DNA of 31,104 nt from an uncultured Clostridia bacterium (GTDB taxonomy: Bacteria > Bacillota > Clostridia > TANB77 > CAG-508): positions 1-31,104 of the forward strand of contig CAKOTK010000012.1 in NCBI GenBank assembly GCA_934120135.1, in the 5' to 3' direction. The notes below the pieces were generated by a model. It ran no database searches and was not told where the DNA came from. It worked only from the letters and a program-made list of their open reading frames with translations. Both the position numbers and the translations under genes were made by a program. Positions 15,914-24,004 of the stretch are shown here, one piece after another; position 1 is the stretch's first letter; every line of letters begins with the position of its first letter.

Positions 15914-15995
15914 GCTATAATCTCCTTTTAAAAATTATTTTATTGGAGTATACCAATAGTACTTAATATTATAGCATGTAATACGTTACAAATCA

Positions 15996-16370
15996 ATGTT
16001 ATCAACGACGAATGGCTTCAAAAACTTGTTACATGAGTGTAATCATAAATGCTATGATATTACATATATGTTGGCCAATATTTTAAGAAATCCAGATATA
16101 AAAATAGTTTGGCTTTGCATCCGTGATAGAGAAAACCCAGAACTTAAGTGGGGACATGCAGTATTGCAAAAAAATAACTGCATATATGACACTAATTTTC
16201 GAAGAACCTATAAAAGAGACAAATATTTGAAAGCATTTGGTGCAGAAATATTTAAGTAATATTCTTTAGAAGAGTATATAATCCCAAATAGAAAAAGTCC
16301 TTCAGATTTTCTTGATTGGGAAGAATTTGAAAATTGGTGTAAATCCAGAGGAGCAAATAGAAATGACTAA
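15996..16370 (+). pseudogene. Broken cysteine-peptidase-like gene (in-frame TAA)
   Basis: An open frame of 87 codons from ATG 15996 ends at TAA 16257-16259. The same frame then runs on for 36 more sense codons to TAA 16368-16370 and still looks coding (PSDFLDWEEFENWCKSRG). The first part has a Cys near residue 19 (HKCYDITYML), a His in WGHAVLQ and an Asp in YDTNFRR. That Cys-His-Asp order and spacing resembles transglutaminase- or papain-like cysteine peptidases, an inference only. No ribosome site precedes the ATG, so the 5' end may also be lost. Confidence 0.55.
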
Positions 16371-16393
16371 TTATTCCGATCAGATGTAATAAC

Positions 16394-16427
16394 AAAAAGA
16401 GGGCATTTTTAAATGTCCTCTTTTTCT
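16394..16427. terminator. Terminator shared by convergent genes
   Basis: AAAAAGAGGGCATTT and AATGTCCTCTTTTT form a stem with A and T tracts on both sides, so it can work on either strand. It overlaps the last codons of the minus-strand glycosyltransferase. Confidence 0.75.
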
Positions 16428-17128
16428 TGCATCTTAATCAATTCATCTGCCTGTTCTTGAGTTAAATACTCATTTTCAACCATTGTAGAAATAACCTTTT
16501 TTTGTCTACTTAAAGTTAAATCCATGTTGGCTGTAGGAGCATAAACACTCGGAGCATTTGGAATTCCAGCCATCATAGTTGCTTCGTATAAAGTCATATC
16601 CTTAGAAGGTTTTTTTAAGTAACCTTGACAAGCTTCTTCAATACCATAATATCCATCACCAAAATAAATAGTATTAACGTAAAACTCTAAAATTTCATCT
16701 TTTTGATAATTTTTTTCTAAATCATAAGCCATAAATATTTCAGCAATTTTTCTATACATTGAATTAGTATCTGTTCCAATAAAATACAAATTTTTAGCAA
16801 CTTGTTGAGTAATTGTACTACCACCTTCCATAAAATCCTTACTACGTATATTTGAAACAGTAGCTCTTACAATAGCAATTACATCAATAGGACCGTGTTT
16901 GTAATAACGATGATCCTCAACAGAAATGACTGCATTTTTATAATCTGATGGAAGACTACTTAATTCAACATAGCTATCATCATTTTTTATTTTTTCAATT
17001 TTATCAGCTAAGCTAATTGTAGATAAAGCATTTTTATAAACCTGGTGACCTTGATAAACAATAAAGCCACCAGCAATAAGTGCAACAATTAGTATAAAAA
17101 GTAAAGTCCTTTTAATAAATTTAATCAT
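16409..17128 (-). CDS. Peptidoglycan glycosyltransferase, monofunctional GT51
   Basis: A membrane-anchored enzyme that polymerises lipid II into glycan strands. A transmembrane helix is at residues 8-27. The GT51 motifs follow: SVEDHRYYKHGPID (69-82), with catalytic Glu71, and GGSTITQQVAKNLYF (102-116), with the second catalytic region further on at YVNTIYFG. The protein stops at 239 residues, right after the glycosyltransferase domain, and has no transpeptidase domain, so it is the monofunctional (MtgA-like) form rather than a whole class A PBP. The ribosome site AGGAG is clear. It stands alone on the minus strand. Confidence 0.92.
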   Translation of the reverse strand: MIKFIKRTLLFILIVALIAGGFIVYQGHQVYKNALSTISLADKIEKIKNDDSYVELSSLPSDYKNAVISVEDHRYYKHGPIDVIAIVRATVSNIRSKDFMEGGSTITQQVAKNLYFIGTDTNSMYRKIAEIFMAYDLEKNYQKDEILEFYVNTIYFGDGYYGIEEACQGYLKKPSKDMTLYEATMMAGIPNAPSVYAPTANMDLTLSRQKKVISTMVENEYLTQEQADELIKMQEKEDI

Positions 17129-17379
17129 AAATAAAAACTCCTATATTTAAATTACAATTATATTATAAACCTAATATCAGTAAAAAGCTATTAAAATTTT
17201 CTTAAATTATATATAATTCTTTCTTAATAAATTTAAGATCATATTAGGGATAACAAAGATAGAACATCAATAAAACATAAAAATAGTTAGTAGAAGAATC
17301 GTTCAAATTAGCCAAAATGTTGAGCCTATGCAAGAAGAAAAAAATGTCGAAAAAAGTCGATAGAAATTGAAGAAAAGTA
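17129..17379. other. AT-rich spacer without recognisable genes
   Basis: About 250 bases between the divergent glycosyltransferase and pilin-like genes. I see no ORF with a ribosome site and no clear repeat; it presumably holds the minus-strand promoter of the glycosyltransferase. Confidence 0.5.
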
Positions 17380-17408
17380 TTGAAAATAAAAAAATGTTAT
17401 GGTATTCT
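17380..17408 (+). promoter_or_regulatory. Promoter of DGR variable protein (shared type)
   Basis: TTGAAA (17380-17385), 17 bases, TATTCT (17403-17408), identical boxes and spacing to the promoter at 9330-9358. The sequence after it (ATATCTTACTTTAT) is also shared. Here the left arm of the hairpin is mutated, and an alternative stem TATCTTAC/GTAAGATA forms with a sequence further right. Confidence 0.6.
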
Positions 17409-17466
17409 TAAGGAAGAATGTACAAATATCTTACTTTATGTTTTGGTAAGATAAAAATATGACCTT

Positions 17467-17540
17467 TGCACATTGAAAATTTAATATAGAGTAAACCTGA
17501 AAGATATATAGTCTGAAGCTATAAAATGAGTAAATGTGCA
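17467..17540 (+). other. Possible structured leader element
   Basis: TGCACATT (17467-17474) pairs with AATGTGCA (17533-17540), enclosing about 58 bases with an inner hairpin TATAG-TCTGAAG-CTATA. The first pilin-like gene lacks this block, so it looks like an insertion into the shared leader. I match it to no known riboswitch. Confidence 0.35.
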
Positions 17541-17556
17541 TAAAAAAGAAAAAAAT

Positions 17557-17573
17557 TGTACATACTAAATACA
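17557..17573 (+). repeat. Conserved leader motif, copy 2
   Basis: Exact 17-base copy of the motif at 9411-9427, 51 bases before the TTG start of the DGR variable protein. Confidence 0.75.
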
Positions 17574-17623
17574 AGACAGAAAAAAGCAGAACAAAAATAC
17601 TGAAGAAAGAGAGGAAGATAACA

Positions 17624-19048
17624 TTGAATAAAAAAGAGAATAAAATAAGTAAAGAGATAAAAATAAATAAAAAATCAGCAAGAAAAAATTACTCAAATCA
17701 AACAGGTATTACTCTAATAGCACTAGTTGTAACAATAGTAGTATTGCTAATTTTAGCGGGAGTAAGTATAAATGCACTATTTGGAAATAGTGGAATAATA
17801 GAAAAAGCAAAAGACGCCCAAAACAGAATGAATAATGCACAAGAAAGTGATTTAAATGCATTAAATGACTTAGATAAATGGATAAACAATCAAGTAAATG
17901 GAACAACAGGCGGAGGTACAACTGGTGGAGATGACAATCCACCAACCAGTGATTTGCCAAGTGTAGCAAATGAAACAACACCATATTATCCAGATGAAAC
18001 ATTTACAAAAGATCCAGATACAAACTTAGATAATGGATTAGTAATAAAAGATTCAGTAGGCAATGAATATGTATGGATAGAAGTACCAAAAAGCTTGTAT
18101 GCAAATAGTAGTTATAATACAGAAACAACAACAGGAGACAAAAAACCAACAAGTTCAACAGATTATGATAAAATAGAATATTGCTTGCATAAATATACAG
18201 ATTATTATAGAAGAAATAAAAGCGAAACATTAACAAGTTATACAGACGAATATCCTTCAAACAAAGTAGAAGCAGGAACAGGATTAACAAGTGAACAATA
18301 TACAGAATTAAAACAAAAAATGTTAAAAAGCGTATATGAAAATGGAGGCTTTTGGATAGGAAGATATGAGGCAGGAATAGAGACAAATAGAACCTCGAAA
18401 GCTGAAGAGATAACAGCAGAGCCATTATCAAAACAAGGAACAGTAGAAAAAACAGTATATCCATATACTTATGTAACATGTAGTCAAGCACAAACATTGG
18501 CAAGTAAATTATCAACAGGAAAAAGTTATACAAGTAGTTTAATGTTTGGAGTACAATGGGATTTAGTATTAAAACATATAGAAGTAAAAGAAGTAGCAAA
18601 AGGAACTGCTTTAGCAACAATACAAAGTGCATTAAGAAGTGATAGTAAAGATTGGGGAAATTATTATAATGCAAGTTTTGTAATAAACAGAGGAAAATAT
18701 GCAAAAAATGGAGCATTAACTACATGGTATAATTATAATACAGCATTAGCAGATTGTGTAACATATGCAAATGGAACAAGTACAAAAGTTTCAGCAAGTT
18801 CAAGTAGTAATTCAATATTATTAACCACAGGAGCAAGTGATGCATGTAAAAAAATGAATATATACGATTTAGCTGGAAATGTATATGAGTGGACATTAGA
18901 ATATACCGCTGATACCTACAATCCTTGTGCTTTTAGGGGTGGCAGTTACGGCAGCAATGGCTCTTACACTCCAGCTTCTATCCGTCTCGTCTGCGGTACG
19001 ACTAGCAGCGACAACGTCAGTGGTTTTAGGCCCTCACTTTTTAAGTAG
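17624..19048 (+). CDS. DGR variable protein: pilin-like anchor plus FGE/C-type-lectin domain
   Basis: A 474-residue surface protein. A basic leader ends at Gly28, then the prepilin helix ITLIALVVTIVVLLILAG with Ala at mature position 5. A Gly/Thr-rich linker (around 115) leads to a formylglycine-generating-enzyme/sulfatase-modifying type domain: YVWIEVPKS, GGFWIGRYEAG, IYDLAGNVYEWT and a final FRGGSY...GFRPSLFK. This lectin fold is the usual DGR target. The last 35 codons contain 16 ending in C, unlike the A/T-ending gene body. The start is TTG 17624 with GAGGAAG; ATG 17534 would place the conserved leader motif inside the gene. Confidence 0.85.
   Translation: MNKKENKISKEIKINKKSARKNYSNQTGITLIALVVTIVVLLILAGVSINALFGNSGIIEKAKDAQNRMNNAQESDLNALNDLDKWINNQVNGTTGGGTTGGDDNPPTSDLPSVANETTPYYPDETFTKDPDTNLDNGLVIKDSVGNEYVWIEVPKSLYANSSYNTETTTGDKKPTSSTDYDKIEYCLHKYTDYYRRNKSETLTSYTDEYPSNKVEAGTGLTSEQYTELKQKMLKSVYENGGFWIGRYEAGIETNRTSKAEEITAEPLSKQGTVEKTVYPYTYVTCSQAQTLASKLSTGKSYTSSLMFGVQWDLVLKHIEVKEVAKGTALATIQSALRSDSKDWGNYYNASFVINRGKYAKNGALTTWYNYNTALADCVTYANGTSTKVSASSSSNSILLTTGASDACKKMNIYDLAGNVYEWTLEYTADTYNPCAFRGGSYGSNGSYTPASIRLVCGTTSSDNVSGFRPSLFK
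18935..19048 (+). other. DGR variable repeat (VR)
   Basis: The 3' end of the variable protein gene, from about the codons for RGGSYGSNG to the stop. Many codons are of the NNC/NNT type (AGT, TAC, GGC, AGC, TCT, ATC, CTC, GTC, TGC, GAC) that arise when AAC/AAT template codons are mutated at adenines. Invariant blocks at both ends (TTTTAGGGGTGGC and GGTTTTAGGCCCTC) fit VR borders and the initiation-of-mutagenic-homing site. The left border may lie further upstream, since codons from 18901 look similar. Confidence 0.75.
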
Positions 19049-19060
19049 TAGCACTGACAA

Positions 19061-19077
19061 CTGGTTCATTGAACCAG
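19061..19077 (+). other. DGR target-recognition hairpin
   Basis: CTGGTTC-ATT-GAACCAG, a perfect 7-pair hairpin 13 bases past the VR stop codon. DGRs such as that of Bordetella phage BPP-1 need a short hairpin at this position for retrohoming. Confidence 0.65.
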
Positions 19078-19101
19078 AAAAAATGAATAAATACGATGTT
19101 A

Positions 19102-19132
19102 GCGCTAATGCGTTTAACACGTACTTTAGCGC
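19102..19132 (+). repeat. Inverted repeat downstream of the VR
   Basis: GCGCTAA (19102-19108) and TTAGCGC (19126-19132) can pair. TTAGCGCTAA at 19099-19108 is itself a palindrome. The region is GC-richer than its surroundings. Confidence 0.4.
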
Positions 19133-19142
19133 ATCAAAAATT

Positions 19143-19200
19143 GGCGCCCCTAGCGGGGCGCCTTTATTGTGCTTGCAAATTTGCAAACACAATAAAGGCG
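19143..19200 (+). repeat. Two overlapping, mutually exclusive hairpins
   Basis: GGCGCCCC-TAGC-GGGGCGCC (19143-19162) could act as a terminator-like stem. A 42-base near-perfect palindrome starts inside its right arm (CGCCTTTATTGTG 19159-19171 with CACAATAAAGGCG 19188-19200, plus inner TTGCAAA/TTTGCAA). The two share CGCC at 19159-19162, so only one can form at a time. Confidence 0.6.
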
Positions 19201-19250
19201 AAACGTATATAAATTTTTGCAAAGGGTTGATAGGAGTGAGTTTTAGTACA

Positions 19251-19481
19251 ATGTTAGAATTATTACAAGAAAAAAATAATCAAAGAATAGTTTTTATAAA
19301 AACAGGAGTCTTTTACATAGCAACAGGAAATGATGGGGAATATCATAAAGAAAAAAGACCAAATCAAAATTGCTTACTGTGTTCAGGACTTAGAAGGTAT
19401 TCAGAAGATAAATACATGAATGCTTTTCGAAAAATGGTTGGAGGTTTAGTAAAATATTATGCCAAAAACAATAAGGAATGA
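19251..19481 (+). pseudogene. DGR accessory gene, apparently internally deleted
   Basis: A 76-codon frame. The first part (MLELLQEKNNQRIVFIKTGVFYIATGND) resembles the start of an accessory protein, related to MutS domain I, seen between variable protein and RT in some Firmicute DGRs; this is from memory. The second part (NCLLCSGLRRYSEDKYMNAF) looks like its C-terminal end. The middle seems to be missing, without loss of frame. An AGGAG sequence (19232-19236) supports the ATG; GTG 19236 is another possible start. The end overlaps the RT start by 23 bases. Confidence 0.5.
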
Positions 19482-19893
19482 ATTTGATAAACAGTTAACA
19501 TATGAGAAGCTAATGATAGCACATAAACTAAGTAGAAAAGGCAAGGGCTATAGAAAAGATGTTATATTATTTAACTTAAAACAAGAAGAATATATTATGT
19601 GGCTATATGAAAAGTTAAAAAATAAAACATATAAACATGGAGGATATACAGTATTTTATATAACAGAACCTAAGGTAAGAAAAATAGAAAAAAGTAGATA
19701 TATAGACAGAATAGTACATAGGTGGGTGGTAGATAACTTTCTGGTTCCGTATTTTGTACCAACATTTATAAATACAACATATGCATGTTTAAAAGGTCGA
19801 GGGATGCATAAAGCTTGTTTGGATGTGCAAAAAGCAATGCTACATTGTAAAAGAATATGGAATGACTACTATATACTAAAAATGGATATTTAG
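19459..19893 (+). pseudogene. Truncated DGR reverse transcriptase
   Basis: 144 codons matching the N-terminal third of a group II/DGR-type reverse transcriptase: EPKVRKIEKSRYIDRIVHRW (RT motif 1-2 region), FVPTFINTTYACLKGRGMHKA and the beginning of motif 3, YYILKMDI, where the first catalytic Asp lies. A stop follows directly. The palm with the YxDD box, the thumb and the DGR-specific SQ motif are absent, and no continuation is seen in any frame; a short remnant frame (YLEYDKVILEDIQ) runs to about 19937. Full-length DGR RTs are about 330-400 residues. The enzyme cannot be active from this locus. Confidence 0.85.
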
Positions 19894-20013
19894 AATATGA
19901 TAAAGTAATTTTAGAAGATATACAAATTTTGCTATAATTTCAAGCGTTTTTCGATATTTACATTAAAAACCATTAATTAGTAACAACTAGTGTGTAAATT
20001 TTAAGAAAATTTA

Positions 20014-20043
20014 TTGACAATTTAGTATAATTATCGATATAAT
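20014..20043 (+). promoter_or_regulatory. Promoter of MFS transporter
   Basis: TTGACA (20014-20019), 18 bases, TATAAT (20038-20043). A transcription start near 20050 argues against the ATG at 20048 as the start codon of the next gene. Confidence 0.6.
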
Positions 20044-20086
20044 TTTAATGGTGATTAATTTGGAAGGAACAAAAGAAGAACAAAAC

Positions 20087-21325
20087 ATGAAAGTATATCC
20101 CATTTATAAAATGTTATCATGGGATTTGCTATTTTATTATTCAATAAATTTTATATTTCTAACGCAAATAAAAGGGTTTAGTGCTTCTGCTGTTTTGCTT
20201 TCAGAAGCTTTTTACCCTATATTCAAAGTGGCAACACAATTACCCCTAACAGCATTAGTAGAAAAAATAGGAAAAAGAAATAGTTTGATTTTGGCTAACA
20301 GTATAAATGTACTATCAGTTCTAAGTTATATTATTGCAACTAATTTAGCATTTGTATTTATAGGACAATTCTTTTCAGCAGTAGCATTTAATATAAAAGG
20401 CATTGTAGAGACTAACCTTTTATATGACAGCCTACCAAAAGACGGAAAAAGAGGACAAAGATTTTCAAAGATAGATGGAAAAGGACTAGCATGGTATTAT
20501 TATGCAGATGCAATAACATCTATTGCTTCAGGTTTTTTATATGTAATAAATGGATATTTTCCACTGATATTATGCTTAATTTGTTGTCTGATTTCAACAA
20601 TGTTAGCATTTAAATTTAATGATGTAAGAAAATCAGAACAAGAATTAGTGAATATAAAACAATATGTAAAAGACTTAAAACGTTCTTTAAAATATATGTT
20701 ACAGTCAAGTAGACTAAAATGTCTATTTGCATTTGGAGCAACATTTGCTGCTTTATTAGGAGTGTTAATAAGTTTAAGAAGTGGAACCTTTGAACAAATA
20801 GGAGTTCCAGAACAATACTTTGGAGTTGTATTTGCAGCACTTGGAATAATTTCTGGAATAACAGCTAAAAATCAACATAGAATTCATAACAGATTTACAA
20901 ATAAAACATTGGCAGTAATATCTATCCCAACAACAGTTTCATGTATTTTAGTTGGATTTTGTGTGCTAGGTAACTTTAATTTTAAAGCAACACTAGTAAT
21001 ACTTATAGCACTATTCTTAATACAATTTATAGCTAAAGGAGCTTTTTACACTTTAATAAAAAGATACTTAAATAACTTTACTAATTCAGCAATGAGAAAT
21101 AAAATTACATCTGCATACAATTTAGTAGAGAGCATAGCTAGAGCAGGAGTCGCACTAATAGCATCATGGCTATTAAAAATAACTACAGCCTCTAATGCAA
21201 TGTTAGTAATAGGATGTATACTTACAATAGTTATAGTTTTGTTATTAGATAAAATGAGAAATAAAGTTGGACTGAGACCAGAAGAATATTCTAAAAAAGA
21301 AATAGAATTTTTAGATGTGCACTAA
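20087..21325 (+). CDS. MFS transporter
   Basis: A polytopic membrane protein of 412 residues with about 12 hydrophobic segments and the cytoplasmic-loop pattern of the major facilitator superfamily (LVEKIGKRNSLI after helix 2, a long central loop around DVRKSEQELVNIKQYVKDLKRS). The substrate is unknown; the sequence recalls Firmicute multidrug-type or uncharacterised MFS proteins. I place the start at ATG 20087 because the promoter's start point falls after ATG 20048. The ribosome site (AGAAGAA) is weak, so TTG 20060 and GTG 20051 remain possible. The start is unsure by up to 13 codons. Confidence 0.8.
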   Translation: MKVYPIYKMLSWDLLFYYSINFIFLTQIKGFSASAVLLSEAFYPIFKVATQLPLTALVEKIGKRNSLILANSINVLSVLSYIIATNLAFVFIGQFFSAVAFNIKGIVETNLLYDSLPKDGKRGQRFSKIDGKGLAWYYYADAITSIASGFLYVINGYFPLILCLICCLISTMLAFKFNDVRKSEQELVNIKQYVKDLKRSLKYMLQSSRLKCLFAFGATFAALLGVLISLRSGTFEQIGVPEQYFGVVFAALGIISGITAKNQHRIHNRFTNKTLAVISIPTTVSCILVGFCVLGNFNFKATLVILIALFLIQFIAKGAFYTLIKRYLNNFTNSAMRNKITSAYNLVESIARAGVALIASWLLKITTASNAMLVIGCILTIVIVLLLDKMRNKVGLRPEEYSKKEIEFLDVH

Positions 21326-21331
21326 AATTTA

Positions 21332-21360
21332 TTGACAAAAATTAAAAGTTAATAGATAAT
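21332..21360 (+). promoter_or_regulatory. Promoter of glycogen phosphorylase
   Basis: TTGACA (21332-21337), 17 bases, GATAAT (21355-21360), 29 bases before the start codon. Confidence 0.6.
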
Positions 21361-21389
21361 AACAGGTGAAAGATACCAAGGAGGAAGAT

Positions 21390-23960
21390 ATGTATATATT
21401 TAATAGAATTACAGTAAATCCACAATTACCAAAAAGGATAGAAAAATTATCAGAGATTGGATACAATCTTTGGTGGTCATGGAATACAGAGTTTTTAAAA
21501 TTATTTAAAGAAATGGATATAGATTTATGGGAGAGTGTAAATAAAAATCCTATAAAATTTTTAAAATTAGTAACTCAAGAAAAATTAGAGAAAGCTGCGC
21601 AAAATCCAGAATTTCTAAAAAAATATGACAGAGTCGTAGAAAACTTTGAAGATTATATGAAAAGCAAGAGCAATTGGTTTGATAAAAAATATTCTGATAA
21701 TAAAAATGACTTAATTGCGTATTTTTCAGCAGAGTATGGGTTAGATCAAACATTACCAATTTACTCAGGTGGACTTGGAGTACTTTCGGGAGACCATCTA
21801 AAATCAGCCAGTGATTTAGATATTCCATTGGTTGCAATAGGTCTATTATATAAAAATGGATATTTTAATCAAAAAATAAACGGAAGTGGAGCCCAAGAAA
21901 CTGAATACAAAGATTTAGATATAGAAAATTTACCTTTAGAAAGTGTAAAGGATTCAGAGGGTAAAGATATATTGGTTGCTCTTCACTTTCCAAAGAAAAA
22001 GATATATTTAAAAGCTTGGAAAGTAAATGTTGGAAGAATTGAACTATATTTACTTGATTCTGACATTGATGCAAATATTCCAGAATATAGAGAAATTACC
22101 AAAACTTTATATGGTGGAGACCGAGAAATGAGAATTCAACAAGAAATTATACTTGGTCAAGCTGGTGTAGCAATGCTAAAAGCATTAGGATATAACCCAA
22201 CCATATATCATATGAATGAAGGTCATTCTTCTTTCTTAATATTAGAACTAATATATAACTTAATGAAAGAAAAACAAATATCTTTCCAAATAGCAAGAGA
22301 TATTGTATCTGCAAAAACAGTATTTACAACACATACACCAGTTCCAGCAGGAAATGATATATTTGAATTAAGCTTAGTAGAAAAATACTTTGAAGGATAT
22401 TGGGATAAGCTAGGAATTACAAAACAAGAATTTTTCCAAATGGGAATGAAGCCAAATGCCAAAATAGATACAACAGGCTTTAATATGGGAATATTAGCAT
22501 TAAAAGTTGCAGGAAAGAAAAATGGAGTAAGTGAACTACATGGTGCAGTTTCAAGAGAACTATTTGGAGAAGTATGGCCAGAAATTGCTGCAAATGAATC
22601 TCCTATTACTTATGTAACAAACGGAATTCATACTTGTTCATGGCTTTCACCATATTTAAAAGAATTATATAATAAATATTTAATTCCATATTGGCAAGAC
22701 AAAATCTATGACAATGAGGTATGGAAAAAAATAGCTGATATTCCAAATGAGGAGCTTTGGAAAGCACATCAAGAACGTAAAGCAAAAATGTTAGCAGTTG
22801 TTAAAGAGAATACAATAAATAGATTAAGAAGATGTGGATATAATTATGATGAAATAATGAAAATAGTAGATGGCTTAGACCCTAATGCTTTAACAATAGG
22901 ATTTGCTAGAAGATTTGCAACATATAAAAGAGCTACATTGATATTCAAAGACTTAGAGAGAATAACACAAATATTAAATAATAAAAATCAAAAAGTACAA
23001 ATTATATTTGCAGGAAAAGCACACCCAGCAGATAAAGAAGGTCAAGACTTAATAAAATATATACATGAAATTTCAATGAAACCACAGTTTAAAGGAAAAG
23101 TATTTTTATTAGAAAACTATAACTTAGAAATGTCTAAATACTTAGTTAGTGGAGTAGATATTTGGTTAAATACACCTAGAAGACCAATGGAAGCATCAGG
23201 CACTAGTGGACAGAAAGCAGCTGTTAATGGTGCAATTAACTTTAGTGTTTTAGATGGTTGGTGGGCAGAAGGATATAATTCTAAAAATGGTTGGAAAGTT
23301 GGAGAATCATTAGAATATTCTGACTATGAAACACAAGATAGAGCAGATAGCCAAAGCATATATGACACATTAGAAAATAAGATAATTCCAATGTATTATG
23401 AAAAAGATGAAAATGGAATTTCAGAAAAATGGATGCAGACCATGAAGGAATCTATAATATCAAATGGTGGAAGGTATAGCACTGCTAGAATGTTAACAGA
23501 CTATGTTCAAAAACTATATATTCCATTATGCAACTTATATAACAATTACTATACTGATTTAGGAAAAGTAGGGGAGTTTGATAACTGGAAAGAAAGCATA
23601 AAAAATGCATGGGATGATATTGAAATAACTCAAGAAAATAATTTAGATAATATTACTTTAGACGCAGGAAACAACATTGAAGTAAAATGTAAAGTTAAGT
23701 TATCAAACATTAACAAAGAAAATATCGAAGCACAAGTATATTATGGAAGAATAAGTGAAAATGGAACAGTAGATGATATTACTATAATTTCAATGGAACT
23801 AGAAGATAGTGATGAAGAAAATAGAACATATACTTATAAAGCAAAAATAAACTTAATAAATGGCGGAAATTACGGATATACTTTTAGAGTAATGCCAAAA
23901 CATGAAATGATATTAGATTCAGCTAACTTAAATTTAATAAAATGGATTACAAAGGAATAA
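21390..23960 (+). CDS. glgP: Alpha-glucan (glycogen) phosphorylase
   Basis: This enzyme releases glucose-1-phosphate from glycogen or maltodextrin using pyridoxal phosphate. At 856 residues it is the DUF3417-containing, GT35 type: an N-terminal domain starting PQLPKRIEKLSEIGYNLWWSW, then AYFSAEYGL, YSGGLGVLSGDHLKSASDL, HMNEGHSSF, FTTHTPVPAGND, and the phosphate/PLP region RRPMEASGTSGQKAAVNG. A C-terminal domain (about 740-856) resembles the extra domain of archaeal and thermophile enzymes. The start ATG 21390 has a perfect AAGGAGGAAG site. The downstream pyruvate kinase suggests a glucan-to-pyruvate grouping. Confidence 0.95.
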   Translation: MYIFNRITVNPQLPKRIEKLSEIGYNLWWSWNTEFLKLFKEMDIDLWESVNKNPIKFLKLVTQEKLEKAAQNPEFLKKYDRVVENFEDYMKSKSNWFDKKYSDNKNDLIAYFSAEYGLDQTLPIYSGGLGVLSGDHLKSASDLDIPLVAIGLLYKNGYFNQKINGSGAQETEYKDLDIENLPLESVKDSEGKDILVALHFPKKKIYLKAWKVNVGRIELYLLDSDIDANIPEYREITKTLYGGDREMRIQQEIILGQAGVAMLKALGYNPTIYHMNEGHSSFLILELIYNLMKEKQISFQIARDIVSAKTVFTTHTPVPAGNDIFELSLVEKYFEGYWDKLGITKQEFFQMGMKPNAKIDTTGFNMGILALKVAGKKNGVSELHGAVSRELFGEVWPEIAANESPITYVTNGIHTCSWLSPYLKELYNKYLIPYWQDKIYDNEVWKKIADIPNEELWKAHQERKAKMLAVVKENTINRLRRCGYNYDEIMKIVDGLDPNALTIGFARRFATYKRATLIFKDLERITQILNNKNQKVQIIFAGKAHPADKEGQDLIKYIHEISMKPQFKGKVFLLENYNLEMSKYLVSGVDIWLNTPRRPMEASGTSGQKAAVNGAINFSVLDGWWAEGYNSKNGWKVGESLEYSDYETQDRADSQSIYDTLENKIIPMYYEKDENGISEKWMQTMKESIISNGGRYSTARMLTDYVQKLYIPLCNLYNNYYTDLGKVGEFDNWKESIKNAWDDIEITQENNLDNITLDAGNNIEVKCKVKLSNINKENIEAQVYYGRISENGTVDDITIISMELEDSDEENRTYTYKAKINLINGGNYGYTFRVMPKHEMILDSANLNLIKWITKE

Positions 23961-23985
23961 AGGGCGTAACATAAACGCCCTTTAT
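23957..23985 (+). other. Hairpin between glgP and pyk
   Basis: ATAAAGGGCGT and ACGCCCTTTAT form an 11-pair stem. No T-run follows, so it is a weak terminator or a processing/stabilising hairpin. Confidence 0.5.
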
Positions 23986-24004
23986 GTATAGGAAGGAGCT
24001 TAAA

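Noticed and set aside
16257..16259. Programmed read-through or recoding of the TAA in the cysteine-peptidase-like gene.
   Set aside because: TAA is the normal strong stop here, no recoding structure is visible after it, and the gene lacks a ribosome site; a pseudogene is simpler.
17534..17623. ATG 17534 as start of the DGR variable protein (30 more codons).
   Set aside because: No ribosome site, the ATG lies in an inverted repeat, and the conserved 17-base leader motif would fall within coding sequence; TTG 17624 has GAGGAAG and matches the paralogue's start.
18003..18716. Long minus-strand open frame opposite the variable protein gene (237 codons).
   Set aside because: Leu/Phe/Tyr-rich composition typical of a shadow frame in AT-rich DNA, with no ribosome site.
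18927..19250. The frame that runs from inside the variable repeat into the accessory gene as one long protein.
   Set aside because: It crosses the VR and the hairpins in an alternative frame; the coding-like part begins only at about 19236-19251.
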